Source: Aliikangiella sp. G2MR2-5 (GTDB taxonomy: Bacteria; Pseudomonadota; Gammaproteobacteria; Enterobacterales; Kangiellaceae). Taken from it: a DNA stretch of 64,000 bases. Positions 26,520 through 35,205 of the stretch are shown piece by piece; within the stretch, counting starts at the first letter, position 1, and the number at the start of each line of letters is the position of its first letter. Under the pieces are notes generated by a model. That model was not told the DNA's origin. It made no database searches and saw only the letters and a program-made list of their open reading frames with translations. The position numbers and the translations under genes were made by a program. Location of the stretch: assembly GCF_015687155.1 (NCBI RefSeq), contig NZ_JADPQF010000003.1:310001-374000 (forward strand). Direction: 5' to 3'.

Positions 26520-28865
26520 ATGGGGCTTGATAAACGGCTTTATATCTGGACTGGACTATTTTCTTTACTAGTTCTCGCCCTGATTTTTATTATTCAGGAT
26601 GGGCCAAGGATCGAAAGTAATATTTTAAAATTGCTTCCGTCGAAGCAATACAATCCTATTGTTGATAAAGCCTTTACCCAGTTCTCGGAAGAAAAAGGTA
26701 AGCAACTTTTCTTTCTCGTCGAGACTGAAACTTCGCAAGCTGACGACAATGTATCGTTTGCCGTGCAAGAGTTAATTGAGATCCTAAAAAAAAATCAGTA
26801 CGTTGAATCGGCATATTCCGGAATTTCGGAAAAGGAAAGGCGTTCTATTGCAAAGTTTATATTTGATAATCGTTTTTATTTGATGACCGAAGGTGATGCA
26901 TCAAAGATTAAAAACGGAGACTATCATTCTTTTTCTGATTTAGTTCAGCAGCAGCTTTACTCTCCTTTTAGCGGAGAAGTTATCCGTTTATTACCGAAAG
27001 ACCCCTTACTATTCAGCTATCGCTATGCAAAAGAGTTAAAGCTGAGCGAACGAAATTTTCAGCAAGACAACGAGCTCATTTTTTTGGCGGATAAGGAACA
27101 TCGTTATTACGTTGTCAGAGCAAAGCTTAAGGAAAGCCCGTTTTCTCGTTCTGTTCAAAAAGCTTTGCTTAAAGAGATTAGTACTTTTGAAAAACAATGG
27201 GACAGTTCAAGGATTAAGCTCTATCGTACTGGTGCAATGTTTTTCGCTGCCCACGGGTTTGAAAGTGGTGAAAGAGAAGTCTCAACAATTGGCGTTGGCT
27301 CGATAGCGGGAATCTTTTTATTGATTCTTTGGGCTTTCAGAAGTTTAACCCCTTTGATATCGATATTATTGACCATCAGTGTAGGGGTAGCCAGTGGCTT
27401 TGCCGTCGTACATACTATTTTTAATGAAATTCACTTGATTACGCTTATTTTTGGGGCAAGTTTAATCGGGGTATCGGTCGACTATGCATTTCACTACCTA
27501 TGCTCATCGAGCGTAAATCGAAAAGAAAGAATAGAGCGAATATTCGTTGCGATAACACTAGGACTGGCTTCCAGTGTGATCGGCTATCTTGCACTAGGGA
27601 CCGCTCCTTTTCCGGGATTAAAGCAGATGGCGGTATTTTGTACTTCCGGCTTAATTGCTTCCTATGTGACCGTCGTATTATTAATTCCCTGTTTACCAAT
27701 GAATGCCAGGTTAACGCCGACGGTGTTAACTCAAGTAAATGCCCTGGCTAGTGTTTTTCGAGCCGAAAAAGCCAAACTTCTTTTTTTCGGCTGTCTTATA
27801 TTTCCTATTTATGCAGGCTTCTCACTTTGGAAAGCTATGCCTGAAGTGGAGGATATTCGACAGTTTCAAAATAAAAATCAAGAGCTGGCAGGTGAGCAGA
27901 ATAAAATAAAGGATGTAGTTGCCTTAGGTGAAGTGAATCAGTTTTTTATCGTCAAAGGCAGGAGTCAGGAGCTATTGCTGGAAAGTCTTGAAATTCTTCA
28001 GCAACAGCTTGAGCTATGGAAAAGTGAAGGCATCATCGGCGGTTACCTTTCATTAGGACAATACCTTCCCAGTCGAAAAAGAAAACAACGAAATATCGAG
28101 CTGTATTCGCAATTGATGGATAGTGATGCATTAAATGTCGTAGTCGATATGGAGCTAATGACAAGAATTGAGAGCAAGGCATTAACAGAATCATTTATCC
28201 AGCAAATCCCAGGCAGGGTTGATATTGAAAGTTCCTTACAGGATTTGGGTGCTTCTGCAATCAGTGAGCAGTGGCTTGGAAAAATTGATGATGAATTTGT
28301 CACCATTGTTAGTTTGTCTTCAATAAGCAATCTGTCCGAGATGAAAGATTTAAACGCGGATATTCTATTTGTTGATAAGGTCGATAGCGTTTCTCGAATA
28401 TTTAGTGAATACAAAAAGCAGTCATTGCTTTTACTCCTGCTTGCTATCGGCGTGATATTATTTACCTTAAGTATTCGCAGAGGATTACGAAATGCACTTA
28501 TCGTCATCGCCTCGCCAGTTTGTGCTATTTCGATAGCTATAACCACTTTGCTTGTATTCGGTTATTCGGTGAGCCTATTTAATGTATTGGCGTTATTTCT
28601 AGTTTTGGGGGTCGGTGTCGATTACGGTGTTTTTCTTATGGAAAGTGGTGATGAGGATAAAGAAACATCAACAGCCGTATTATTGGCTGCTTTGACAACC
28701 TTATTATCATTTGGCTTGTTGTCCTTAAGCGAAACACCCGCGATTCAAGGATTTGGGGTGACTATGCTGTTTGGTATTTGTAGTGCTTATATTTTGGCGT
28801 CGATTAGTTTTCGCTTTTTACAAAGCGAAAAAGGATCTTCTGTAAAAGGTGATATTTCAAAATGA
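26520..28865 (+). CDS. MMPL/RND-family exporter of the aryl polyene cluster
   Basis: The 781-residue membrane protein has an N-terminal helix, a large periplasmic domain, then two blocks of membrane helices. The relay-type Asp residues appear in LIGVSVDYAFHYL and VLGVGVDYGVFLMES, showing the duplicated RND/MMPL design. It likely exports the polyene-lipid to the periplasm or outer membrane using the proton gradient. It overlaps the DUF3261 gene by four bases. Length is usual for single-chain MMPL exporters. Confidence 0.88.
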   Translation: MGLDKRLYIWTGLFSLLVLALIFIIQDGPRIESNILKLLPSKQYNPIVDKAFTQFSEEKGKQLFFLVETETSQADDNVSFAVQELIEILKKNQYVESAYSGISEKERRSIAKFIFDNRFYLMTEGDASKIKNGDYHSFSDLVQQQLYSPFSGEVIRLLPKDPLLFSYRYAKELKLSERNFQQDNELIFLADKEHRYYVVRAKLKESPFSRSVQKALLKEISTFEKQWDSSRIKLYRTGAMFFAAHGFESGEREVSTIGVGSIAGIFLLILWAFRSLTPLISILLTISVGVASGFAVVHTIFNEIHLITLIFGASLIGVSVDYAFHYLCSSSVNRKERIERIFVAITLGLASSVIGYLALGTAPFPGLKQMAVFCTSGLIASYVTVVLLIPCLPMNARLTPTVLTQVNALASVFRAEKAKLLFFGCLIFPIYAGFSLWKAMPEVEDIRQFQNKNQELAGEQNKIKDVVALGEVNQFFIVKGRSQELLLESLEILQQQLELWKSEGIIGGYLSLGQYLPSRKRKQRNIELYSQLMDSDALNVVVDMELMTRIESKALTESFIQQIPGRVDIESSLQDLGASAISEQWLGKIDDEFVTIVSLSSISNLSEMKDLNADILFVDKVDSVSRIFSEYKKQSLLLLLLAIGVILFTLSIRRGLRNALIVIASPVCAISIAITTLLVFGYSVSLFNVLALFLVLGVGVDYGVFLMESGDEDKETSTAVLLAALTTLLSFGLLSLSETPAIQGFGVTMLFGICSAYILASISFRFLQSEKGSSVKGDISK

Positions 28866-29536
28866 GTAAACTATTTACTTACTTTATACCGAGAATGACG
28901 CTTATTTGCTGTAGTTTACTGTTTCTCTCGTGTGCGTCTCAGCTAAGTACGCAACGTCGCGTTGAGATCGCCAAAGGTATCAATTTTCCGCTATTAGCAC
29001 CTCATTCCTTCGGTGACTCTGTTGCTTTAACCCAATTGGCTAAGGTTAATTATGAGAAGGATAGCGGTGAGCAATTGTTATTTAGAATAGAGATTAGCCC
29101 AGAAAAAATGACGGTTGCCGGATTGACATTAAGCGGGACTCGTCTTTTCGCTATTGAATATGATGGCTCAAAAATAATAAGTGAGGGCTTGGCTGCAATA
29201 TTGGATAAAATAAAACCACAATATTTGTTGGCCGATATCCAGATATCTTTGTGGCCATCGAAGGTTTTACTTAAACATTTTGATGAGCAAATTTGTGTTA
29301 GCAAGGAAAATTGTTTATTTAGTGTCGATAGCAAAAGTGGTGCGCGTGAACTTTATCAGAATAACAAACACTTGTTTACAGTGAATTATTTGGCTGATAC
29401 GCGAGATGCCCAGAAAATAGAGCCTATGGAAAAAATGGAGGTCTCGAAAAAACTTGAAGTCATACATTATCAGCGAAAATATCGACTGATGATTAAGAAC
29501 CTGGAGAAAGAATCCATCGAGAGTAGCAATGAATAA
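28862..29536 (+). CDS. DUF3261-type lipoprotein of the aryl polyene cluster
   Basis: The 224-residue product has a signal peptide with lipobox LSC and lipidated Cys at residue 24. The rest includes KVNYEKDSGEQLLFRIEI, MTVAGLTLSGTRLFAIEYDG and PQYLLADIQISLWP, typical of the DUF3261 proteins that accompany MMPL genes in APE clusters (apeN position). A role in outer-membrane insertion of the pigment is plausible but unproven. It overlaps the MMPL gene by four bases and the ketosynthase gene by eight. Confidence 0.78.
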   Translation: MSKLFTYFIPRMTLICCSLLFLSCASQLSTQRRVEIAKGINFPLLAPHSFGDSVALTQLAKVNYEKDSGEQLLFRIEISPEKMTVAGLTLSGTRLFAIEYDGSKIISEGLAAILDKIKPQYLLADIQISLWPSKVLLKHFDEQICVSKENCLFSVDSKSGARELYQNNKHLFTVNYLADTRDAQKIEPMEKMEVSKKLEVIHYQRKYRLMIKNLEKESIESSNE

Positions 29537-30722
29537 ACGCCCGAAAGTATATTTGAGTCGTCCCGGTATTGTCTGTGCGTTGGGCTGTGATGAGTCTGAA
29601 GTCTATCAGAATCTGATTGACGGTCAGTCAAAAGGGATGAGGGTGATTAAATCCCCATTACGGCATTCTCATTTTTTTGTCGGTCAGGTTTGCTCTGAAC
29701 TGCCGTCCATTGATTCCTCTTTATCTGAGCTTGATTGTCGTAACAATCAACTGGCTGCAGCTGCGCTTGCGCAAATTCAGACTGAAATTGACGAGCATAA
29801 AAAATGTTATTCTGCGCATAGGCTAGGAGTAGTCGTTGGTACGAGTACATCTGGGATAGCGGAAGCTGAACAGGCGCTCAATGCTTACAATCAGTCACAG
29901 AAATTTCCAGAAAGTTATCATTATAAAAAGCAGGAGTTGGGTTCTCTAGCTGAATTTGTCGCTGAGTTTACCGGAGCTACTGGACCATCATATGTGGTTT
30001 CTACTGCTTGCTCTTCGAGTGGAAAAGTATTCGCTTCTGCTAGAACACTAATTGAAAGAGGGCTTTGTGACGCAGTTATTGTTGGTGGTGCTGATTCAAT
30101 ATGTGAGTTGACTTTAAGTGGTTTTGAGTCTCTGGAGGCTACGAGCAGCGAGCGAACTATTCCGTTTAGTCGAAATCGAAACGGCATCAATATTGGTGAA
30201 GGCGCGGCATTTTTTGTCATGAGCCGGGCTCAAAGCCCTGTTGAACTTTTAGGTGTTGGTGAATCTTCAGATGCCTATCATATGTCTGCTCCTGAGCCTG
30301 ACGGTAAAGGTGCGTGCTTGGCTATGCGTAGGGCGCTGGAGGATTCAGGGCTGGAAGCTGAGGAAGTTGACTATCTAAATTTACATGGAACCGGAACCAG
30401 GTTGAATGATCAAATGGAAAGTCGTGCTGTACACCTGCTGTTTGGAGAAAGTTTGCAGGTAAGTTCAACCAAGCCGCTTACCGGCCATGCATTAGGGGCT
30501 GCCGGTGCGATTGAAGCTGCAATTTGCTGGACTCTCCTAGCCCATCGAGAGGACAAAAAGGTTGCGCCACACATCTTCGATGGCTGCTATGATCCTGAAC
30601 TGAGTCCTGTTGCCCTTTGCGAATCAAGCGAAAGCAAGAAGATGCTATCTAAAGTGATGAGTAATTCCTTTGCTTTTGGTGGAAATAATGTCAGTGTTAT
30701 CTTAGGAAGTTGTCATGAGTAA
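29529..30722 (+). CDS. apeO: Aryl polyene beta-ketoacyl synthase (ApeO type)
   Basis: The 397-residue ketosynthase has the full Cys-His-His triad: Cys161 in VVSTACSSSGKVF, His in LNLHGTGTRLND and His in KPLTGHALGAAGA. It should condense malonyl-ACP units on the growing aryl polyene, together with the Cys-less ApeC partner. ATG at 29529 overlaps the DUF3261 gene by eight bases. It is followed by the apeP-like dehydratase with an eight-base overlap. Confidence 0.9.
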   Translation: MNKRPKVYLSRPGIVCALGCDESEVYQNLIDGQSKGMRVIKSPLRHSHFFVGQVCSELPSIDSSLSELDCRNNQLAAAALAQIQTEIDEHKKCYSAHRLGVVVGTSTSGIAEAEQALNAYNQSQKFPESYHYKKQELGSLAEFVAEFTGATGPSYVVSTACSSSGKVFASARTLIERGLCDAVIVGGADSICELTLSGFESLEATSSERTIPFSRNRNGINIGEGAAFFVMSRAQSPVELLGVGESSDAYHMSAPEPDGKGACLAMRRALEDSGLEAEEVDYLNLHGTGTRLNDQMESRAVHLLFGESLQVSSTKPLTGHALGAAGAIEAAICWTLLAHREDKKVAPHIFDGCYDPELSPVALCESSESKKMLSKVMSNSFAFGGNNVSVILGSCHE

Positions 30723-31203
30723 AAGTGCGACTAAAGCAGATCTAGAGAGAGTGGTACAAGAACACCCGATTGAGAACTTGATTCCTCACTCTCAACCGAT
30801 GGTTTTAATTGATCGAATTGTTAATATCGAGACAGATAGTTTAGTTGCGGAAATTGATATTCACCAGCACGTGCGCTTTTGGGATGAGGCGAGTGGTGGA
30901 GTTCCGACCTGGGTAGCAATCGAGTATATGGCTCAAGCGATAGCGGCGCTTGCAGGATGTAAAGCGCTGGCACTTGGTGAGAGCGTTAAACTTGGCTTTC
31001 TATTGGGCAGCAGAAAGTTTGGCATTAATCGTCCTGTGCTGGAGTCGGAAAAAACCTTCAAAATTCTGGTAGAACAACTTTATATGGATGACTCTGGTCT
31101 GGCGTCTTTTCAGTGTAAAGTTGCTGATGGAATAAACGAATACGCCAATGCCAAACTCAATGTATTTGAAACTGATGATGTTAGTCAGGTATTGGCAGGA
31201 TAA
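30715..31203 (+). CDS. apeP: Aryl polyene 3-hydroxyacyl-ACP dehydratase (ApeP type)
   Basis: A 162-residue hot-dog dehydratase with NLIPHSQPMVLIDRIV (predicted catalytic His25), and WVAIEYMAQAIAALAGCKAL, the standard second half. In characterised systems it works with the ApeI-type dehydratase. Start overlaps the ketosynthase gene. A 177-base gap follows, the largest inside the cluster; it holds a perfect palindrome TCCCATGGGA (31211-31220) and an isolated TTGACA (31277-31282). Confidence 0.85.
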   Translation: MSKSATKADLERVVQEHPIENLIPHSQPMVLIDRIVNIETDSLVAEIDIHQHVRFWDEASGGVPTWVAIEYMAQAIAALAGCKALALGESVKLGFLLGSRKFGINRPVLESEKTFKILVEQLYMDDSGLASFQCKVADGINEYANAKLNVFETDDVSQVLAG

Positions 31204-31380
31204 TGTAGTGTCCCATGGGATAAGGCTAAACAGATTTTAATATTTTTTGTAGTATATCATTTGCAACTTTATCTTCTTGACAGAAATGGTTTGTACCCAG
31301 GCTTAGATAAGACGTTCAGAGTGAAGTTAAGAATAATCAATCGTGTTAACGAAATGAGAAAAAATAAGAGAGTAAGATAA

Positions 31381-32106
31381 ATGGGGAGATGGGTTCTTGT
31401 GACCGGTTCGAGCCGGGGGATTGGAAAGGCTGTAGCGCTTGCGTTGGCGAAAGATGGATTTAATATTGTTGTTCATTGTCGAAGCGGACTCGACCTGGCA
31501 CAGAATGTGATGCAGGAAATTCTGTCGCTCGGCCAGGAAGCCCGAGTGGTTCAGTTCGATATCAGTGACAGAAAGGCTGCTGCTCAAGTTATTCAGAGTG
31601 ATATTGAAACCTTCGGCGCATACTATGGTGTCGTTTGTAATGCAGGGGTAACTCGAGATAATGCGTTTCCATCGATCAGTGGTGAAGACTGGGATACCGT
31701 TTTACATACCAATCTGGATGGTTTCTACAATGTTGTTCATCCGCTTGTTATGCCGATGATTCAGGCGAGAAAAGGCGGGCGAATAGTTGCTATGTCTTCA
31801 GTCTCAGGAGTGGCAGGCAACCGTGGCCAGGTGAATTACAGTGCTTCCAAGGCGGGATTAATCGGCGCGACTAAAGCACTAGCGGTTGAACTAGCGAAGC
31901 GAAAAATTACTGTGAATTGCGTTGCGCCTGGAATGATTGATACTGAAATGGTTGATGAAATGGTGTTAAAAGAAGCGATGAAAATGATCCCTGCCAAGCG
32001 GGTAGGAAAAGTAGAAGAAGTCGCCAGCCTTGTTGCTTATCTATTTTCTGATAATGCGGGATACATTACTCGTCAGGTAATTTCTGTCAATGGAGGTATG
32101 GCATGA
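31381..32106 (+). CDS. apeQ: Aryl polyene 3-oxoacyl-ACP reductase (ApeQ, FabG-type)
   Basis: The 241-residue short-chain dehydrogenase has the NADPH loop TGSSRGIGKAVA (residues 8-19), the CNAG motif, Ser140, and the catalytic Tyr153-x-x-x-Lys157 in NYSASKAG. It reduces the 3-keto group each cycle. A start-proximal GAGAGTAAG acts as ribosome-binding site. Its stop overlaps the final ketosynthase start (ATGA), so the two genes are translationally coupled. Confidence 0.9.
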   Translation: MGRWVLVTGSSRGIGKAVALALAKDGFNIVVHCRSGLDLAQNVMQEILSLGQEARVVQFDISDRKAAAQVIQSDIETFGAYYGVVCNAGVTRDNAFPSISGEDWDTVLHTNLDGFYNVVHPLVMPMIQARKGGRIVAMSSVSGVAGNRGQVNYSASKAGLIGATKALAVELAKRKITVNCVAPGMIDTEMVDEMVLKEAMKMIPAKRVGKVEEVASLVAYLFSDNAGYITRQVISVNGGMA

Positions 32107-33332
32107 CCGCTCGTGTTGTAGTGACTGGAATGAGTGGGATTACTGCATTTGGAAGTGACTGGCAGACGATTAAATCTTTGCTTCAGAAGGGAAACAATGC
32201 TGTCAGGTATATGAATGAATGGGATATCAGTGATGATTTGCGAACCCGTTTGGCAGCTCCGGTAGAAAATTATGAGTTTCCCAAATTCCCGCGTAAAAAA
32301 ATACGGAGTATGGGACGAGTCTCATTACTTGCAACTTGTTCTACACAACAAGCTTTGTTGCAATCTGGCTTGCTTGAGTCCAAGTTTTTAACCGATGGTA
32401 CCACCGGTATCGCTTACGGTTCTTCTTCCGGAAGTACCGCGCCAATAAAAGTGTTTAGTAATATGATGCAAACAGGCAGTATGACCGGATTCACCTCTAC
32501 TTCATATGTAGAAATGATGAGTCATACTGCACCTGTCAATATGGGGGTTTTCTTTGGCTGTCGTGGTCGGATTATTCCTACGAGTAGTGCTTGCACGTCA
32601 GGTAGCCAGGGAATTGGCTATGCCTACGAAGCGATTAAATATGGGCGACAAAAAATAATGATCGCAGGCGGAGCCGAAGAATTGTGTATTACACAAGCTG
32701 GCGTATTTGATTCTTTATTCGCCACATCCACAAAAAATGATACACCAGAGCTGACACCGCGCCCCTTCGATATTGGTCGAGATGGGTTGGTTATAGGAGA
32801 GGGGGCTGGAACATTAATTCTTGAAGATTACGAATTTGCCAAACAACGTGGAGCTAAAATATTGGCAGAAGTTGTGGGGTTTGGTTGTAATTCCGATGGT
32901 GCTCATGTCACACAGCCACAAAAAGAAACCATGTCGATTGCTATGAGACAGGCTTTAGATGACGCCAACTTATCGGGGGATGAAATAGGCTACGTTAGTG
33001 CTCATGGTACTGCGACAGATCGAGGAGATGTAGCTGAAACATGCGCAACTTATGACGTGTTCAATCGAGCAGTACCTATCAGTTCATTAAAGAGCTACTT
33101 TGGTCATACTTTGGGGGCATGCGGGGCAATTGAAGCCTGGCTCAGCATTGAGATGATGCATGACGGCTGGTTTTCACCGACAGCCAACCTTCACTCTGTT
33201 GATCCAGAGTGTGGTTCGCTTGACTATATTACTGGGAATGGTCGAGAGATAAATTGCGATTTTGTTATGAGTAACAATTTTGCATTTGGTGGGATTAACA
33301 CTTCATTGATTTTTAAAAAAGTGACGGATTAA
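32103..33332 (+). CDS. apeR: Aryl polyene beta-ketoacyl synthase (ApeR type)
   Basis: The 409-residue ketosynthase has Cys164 in IIPTSSACTSGSQGIGYA, His in VSAHGTATDRGD and His in SYFGHTLGACGAIEAW, so the triad is complete. In the Xenorhabdus system this second ketosynthase is linked to starting the chain. It overlaps the reductase gene by four bases and closes the biosynthetic cluster. A 34-base spacer with AAGGAAA leads to a lipoprotein gene. Confidence 0.9.
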   Translation: MTARVVVTGMSGITAFGSDWQTIKSLLQKGNNAVRYMNEWDISDDLRTRLAAPVENYEFPKFPRKKIRSMGRVSLLATCSTQQALLQSGLLESKFLTDGTTGIAYGSSSGSTAPIKVFSNMMQTGSMTGFTSTSYVEMMSHTAPVNMGVFFGCRGRIIPTSSACTSGSQGIGYAYEAIKYGRQKIMIAGGAEELCITQAGVFDSLFATSTKNDTPELTPRPFDIGRDGLVIGEGAGTLILEDYEFAKQRGAKILAEVVGFGCNSDGAHVTQPQKETMSIAMRQALDDANLSGDEIGYVSAHGTATDRGDVAETCATYDVFNRAVPISSLKSYFGHTLGACGAIEAWLSIEMMHDGWFSPTANLHSVDPECGSLDYITGNGREINCDFVMSNNFAFGGINTSLIFKKVTD

Positions 33333-33366
33333 ATAAATAAAAACGTAAACAAAAAAGGAAATACTC

Positions 33367-33969
33367 ATGAAATTTGTAAAATTCTTGCCGGTACTGCTTT
33401 TAATTGTGCTTACCGGTTGTGCATCAAACCCGATGTTAGTGAGAAAAGGACAAAAGATTGAAATTGCTGAATTGGGGAAAGCTCAGGTAGTATTCATGAG
33501 ATCTTCATTTGTCGGAGGGGCGATCAATGCATCCTTATACGATGTAACCAATGGTGATATTAAATTTATTGGCATTATTGCGAATGATACCAAGATTGCC
33601 TATTCAGTGAGCCCTGGCAAACATCGGTTTATGGTGGTTTCCGAAGCGGCAGATTTTATGGAAGCAGAACTGGCTGCGGGAAAAACTTACTATAGTATTG
33701 TTACCCCACGTATGGGCTTTTGGAAAGCTCGATTCTCGATGTGGCCTATCAGGAATGACAACGAATCACAGTATAATCTGAACTCTAAAGACTTCAAAGG
33801 ATGGCTTACCGGGACTGACCTGGTCGAAAATTCCGAAAAATCACTTCAATGGTACGAAAAGAATAAAGTCAGTGTCGCTAATAAATTTGCAGAATATCTG
33901 ACTGTTTGGAAGCAAAAATCAGCAAATGATTTGGCTGAACGTACACTAAATCCGGCCGATGGTATCTAA
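33367..33969 (+). CDS. DUF2846-like lipoprotein
   Basis: The 200-residue product has a lipoprotein signal (lipobox LTGC, Cys18). The mature part holds GKAQVVFMRSSFVGGAINAS, SPGKHRFMVVSEAADFMEAE and LAAGKTYYSIVTPRMG, the beta-sandwich-like pattern of DUF2846 lipoproteins. Function unknown. It could belong to the pigment cluster transcript, but its stand-alone ribosome-binding site and position past apeR leave this open. Confidence 0.72.
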   Translation: MKFVKFLPVLLLIVLTGCASNPMLVRKGQKIEIAELGKAQVVFMRSSFVGGAINASLYDVTNGDIKFIGIIANDTKIAYSVSPGKHRFMVVSEAADFMEAELAAGKTYYSIVTPRMGFWKARFSMWPIRNDNESQYNLNSKDFKGWLTGTDLVENSEKSLQWYEKNKVSVANKFAEYLTVWKQKSANDLAERTLNPADGI

Positions 33970-34545
33970 TGTAAAATATTCGCCGCTAAATTGATGCGGT
34001 CGCTTTATCAGTGCGAATCTTCAGGTCTCCATTGAAATTCGCACTTTCTCTATACGCTCTTCTTTCGATGCAAAAAATCTACAGCAACGACTTCAAATTG
34101 CTCAGTCGATACTTTGCCTGTTGTTGTAGAGCCTAAACCAATATGGACTATTTTTTCAGTTTTTTAGTTACTTTTATCCTTGTTGCTAAGCCGAATAGTT
34201 TATAGCTTGATATTTCAAATTGAGAACCCTGGTAAGGTGTTTCGGATATTTCACATTGAAAGTAGCTATCCGTTTTGAGCAGCTAAATTTCCTGTAAATC
34301 CAAAAATATCAAACTATACTTTATTCAACATGTAAAGATATTAAGATGATTGTTGTTTAATCTCAGAGAGAAAATATCAAAAATAGTAATGCAAGGATTT
34401 GAGACACGCTATTTGAATGGGAGCAATGATAACAATGAAAGAGTAGTCGACTCTTAGTGAGTACTACTTTCAGCCTTTAGTTTCTATCTGCTATAAGCAA
34501 GAAGTTATGGGTATCATCCCAAATAGTTGCGAGTGCTAGAATATT
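33970..34545. other. Gene-poor gap between the lipoprotein gene and the MglA-like GTPase
   Basis: About 576 bases without a convincing gene. It begins with a terminator hairpin (34011-34044). The remainder is AT-rich with a small imperfect repeat around 34438-34470 (AAAGAGTAGT against ACTACTTT). I see no tRNA, promoter of clear quality or ncRNA that I could defend. Confidence 0.4.
34011..34048 (+). terminator. Likely terminator after the lipoprotein gene
   Basis: GTGCGAAT (34011-34018) pairs perfectly with ATTCGCAC (34037-34044), with a further TTCA/TGAA pairing inside, and a short T-rich tail (TTTCTCT) follows. It probably ends transcription through the aryl polyene cluster and the lipoprotein gene. 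Confidence 0.55.
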
Positions 34546-35205
34546 ATGGCCGATTGGAACAGTGATAAAAAAGTACTAACGATAAAACTGGTTTACTACG
34601 GTCCAGCTCTAAGCGGAAAAACGACTAATGTAGTGTCGTTACACGACCTCCTTCAGCCAGAGCTAAAAGGGGACATGCAGATACTGGAAACGAAAAACGA
34701 TAGAACACTATTTTTTGATTTGCTTCCTCTTGGGATCAGAAGCCCTGATGGGACATTAATCAAACTTAAAATCTACACAGTGCCAGGTCAAGTCGTACAC
34801 AATAGTACTCGAAAAGCCGTCTTATCTCGATGTGACGGGATTATTTTTGTAGCAGACTCACAGATAACACAATCGGAAAATAACGCAGAGTCTTTCAATA
34901 ATCTTATCCAAAATGCAAAGCTCGTTGGTATTGATATAGATAGAATTCCTCTGATAATACAATTCAACAAGCGAGACCTAAATGAAATTACTACCAAAGA
35001 GGAACTCGAAAAACGTTGGGAAAACTGTCCTTGGCCGTTAACTTATGCAAGTGCCCTCAATCAGGAAGGAGTCGTCGAGTCTTTGATACTACTACTTCAT
35101 AAGGTATACGAATTTATCGACTCTGACTCGCAGGGTTTTAGTCGACATGGTTTGGGCAAAGAGCAATTTGTCGAGCATATTATATCTGGAAACATTAAAT
35201 GCTAG
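34546..35205 (+). CDS. MglA-like Ras-type GTPase
   Basis: The 219-residue small GTPase has the MglA-type P-loop GPALSGKTTN, the NDRTLFFDLLPL segment, YTVPGQVVHNSTRKAVLSR (MglA-type G3 with TVPG in place of DTPG) and QFNKRDL (G4, Asn-Lys-x-Asp). MglA proteins set cell polarity and direct type IV pili in Myxococcus. No MglB/roadblock gene adjoins it. It overlaps the kinase gene by seven bases, so the GTPase and kinase are likely made together. Confidence 0.85.
   Translation: MADWNSDKKVLTIKLVYYGPALSGKTTNVVSLHDLLQPELKGDMQILETKNDRTLFFDLLPLGIRSPDGTLIKLKIYTVPGQVVHNSTRKAVLSRCDGIIFVADSQITQSENNAESFNNLIQNAKLVGIDIDRIPLIIQFNKRDLNEITTKEELEKRWENCPWPLTYASALNQEGVVESLILLLHKVYEFIDSDSQGFSRHGLGKEQFVEHIISGNIKC

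Noticed and set aside
28043-28546. Minus-strand frame of 167 codons inside the MMPL gene
   Set aside because: Opposes a coherent exporter sequence, low-complexity Ser/Ile content, no ribosome-binding site.
31277-31309. Consensus TTGACA followed by TTAGAT as an apeQ promoter
   Set aside because: Spacing of about 20 bases is too long for sigma-70; kept only as a weak observation.
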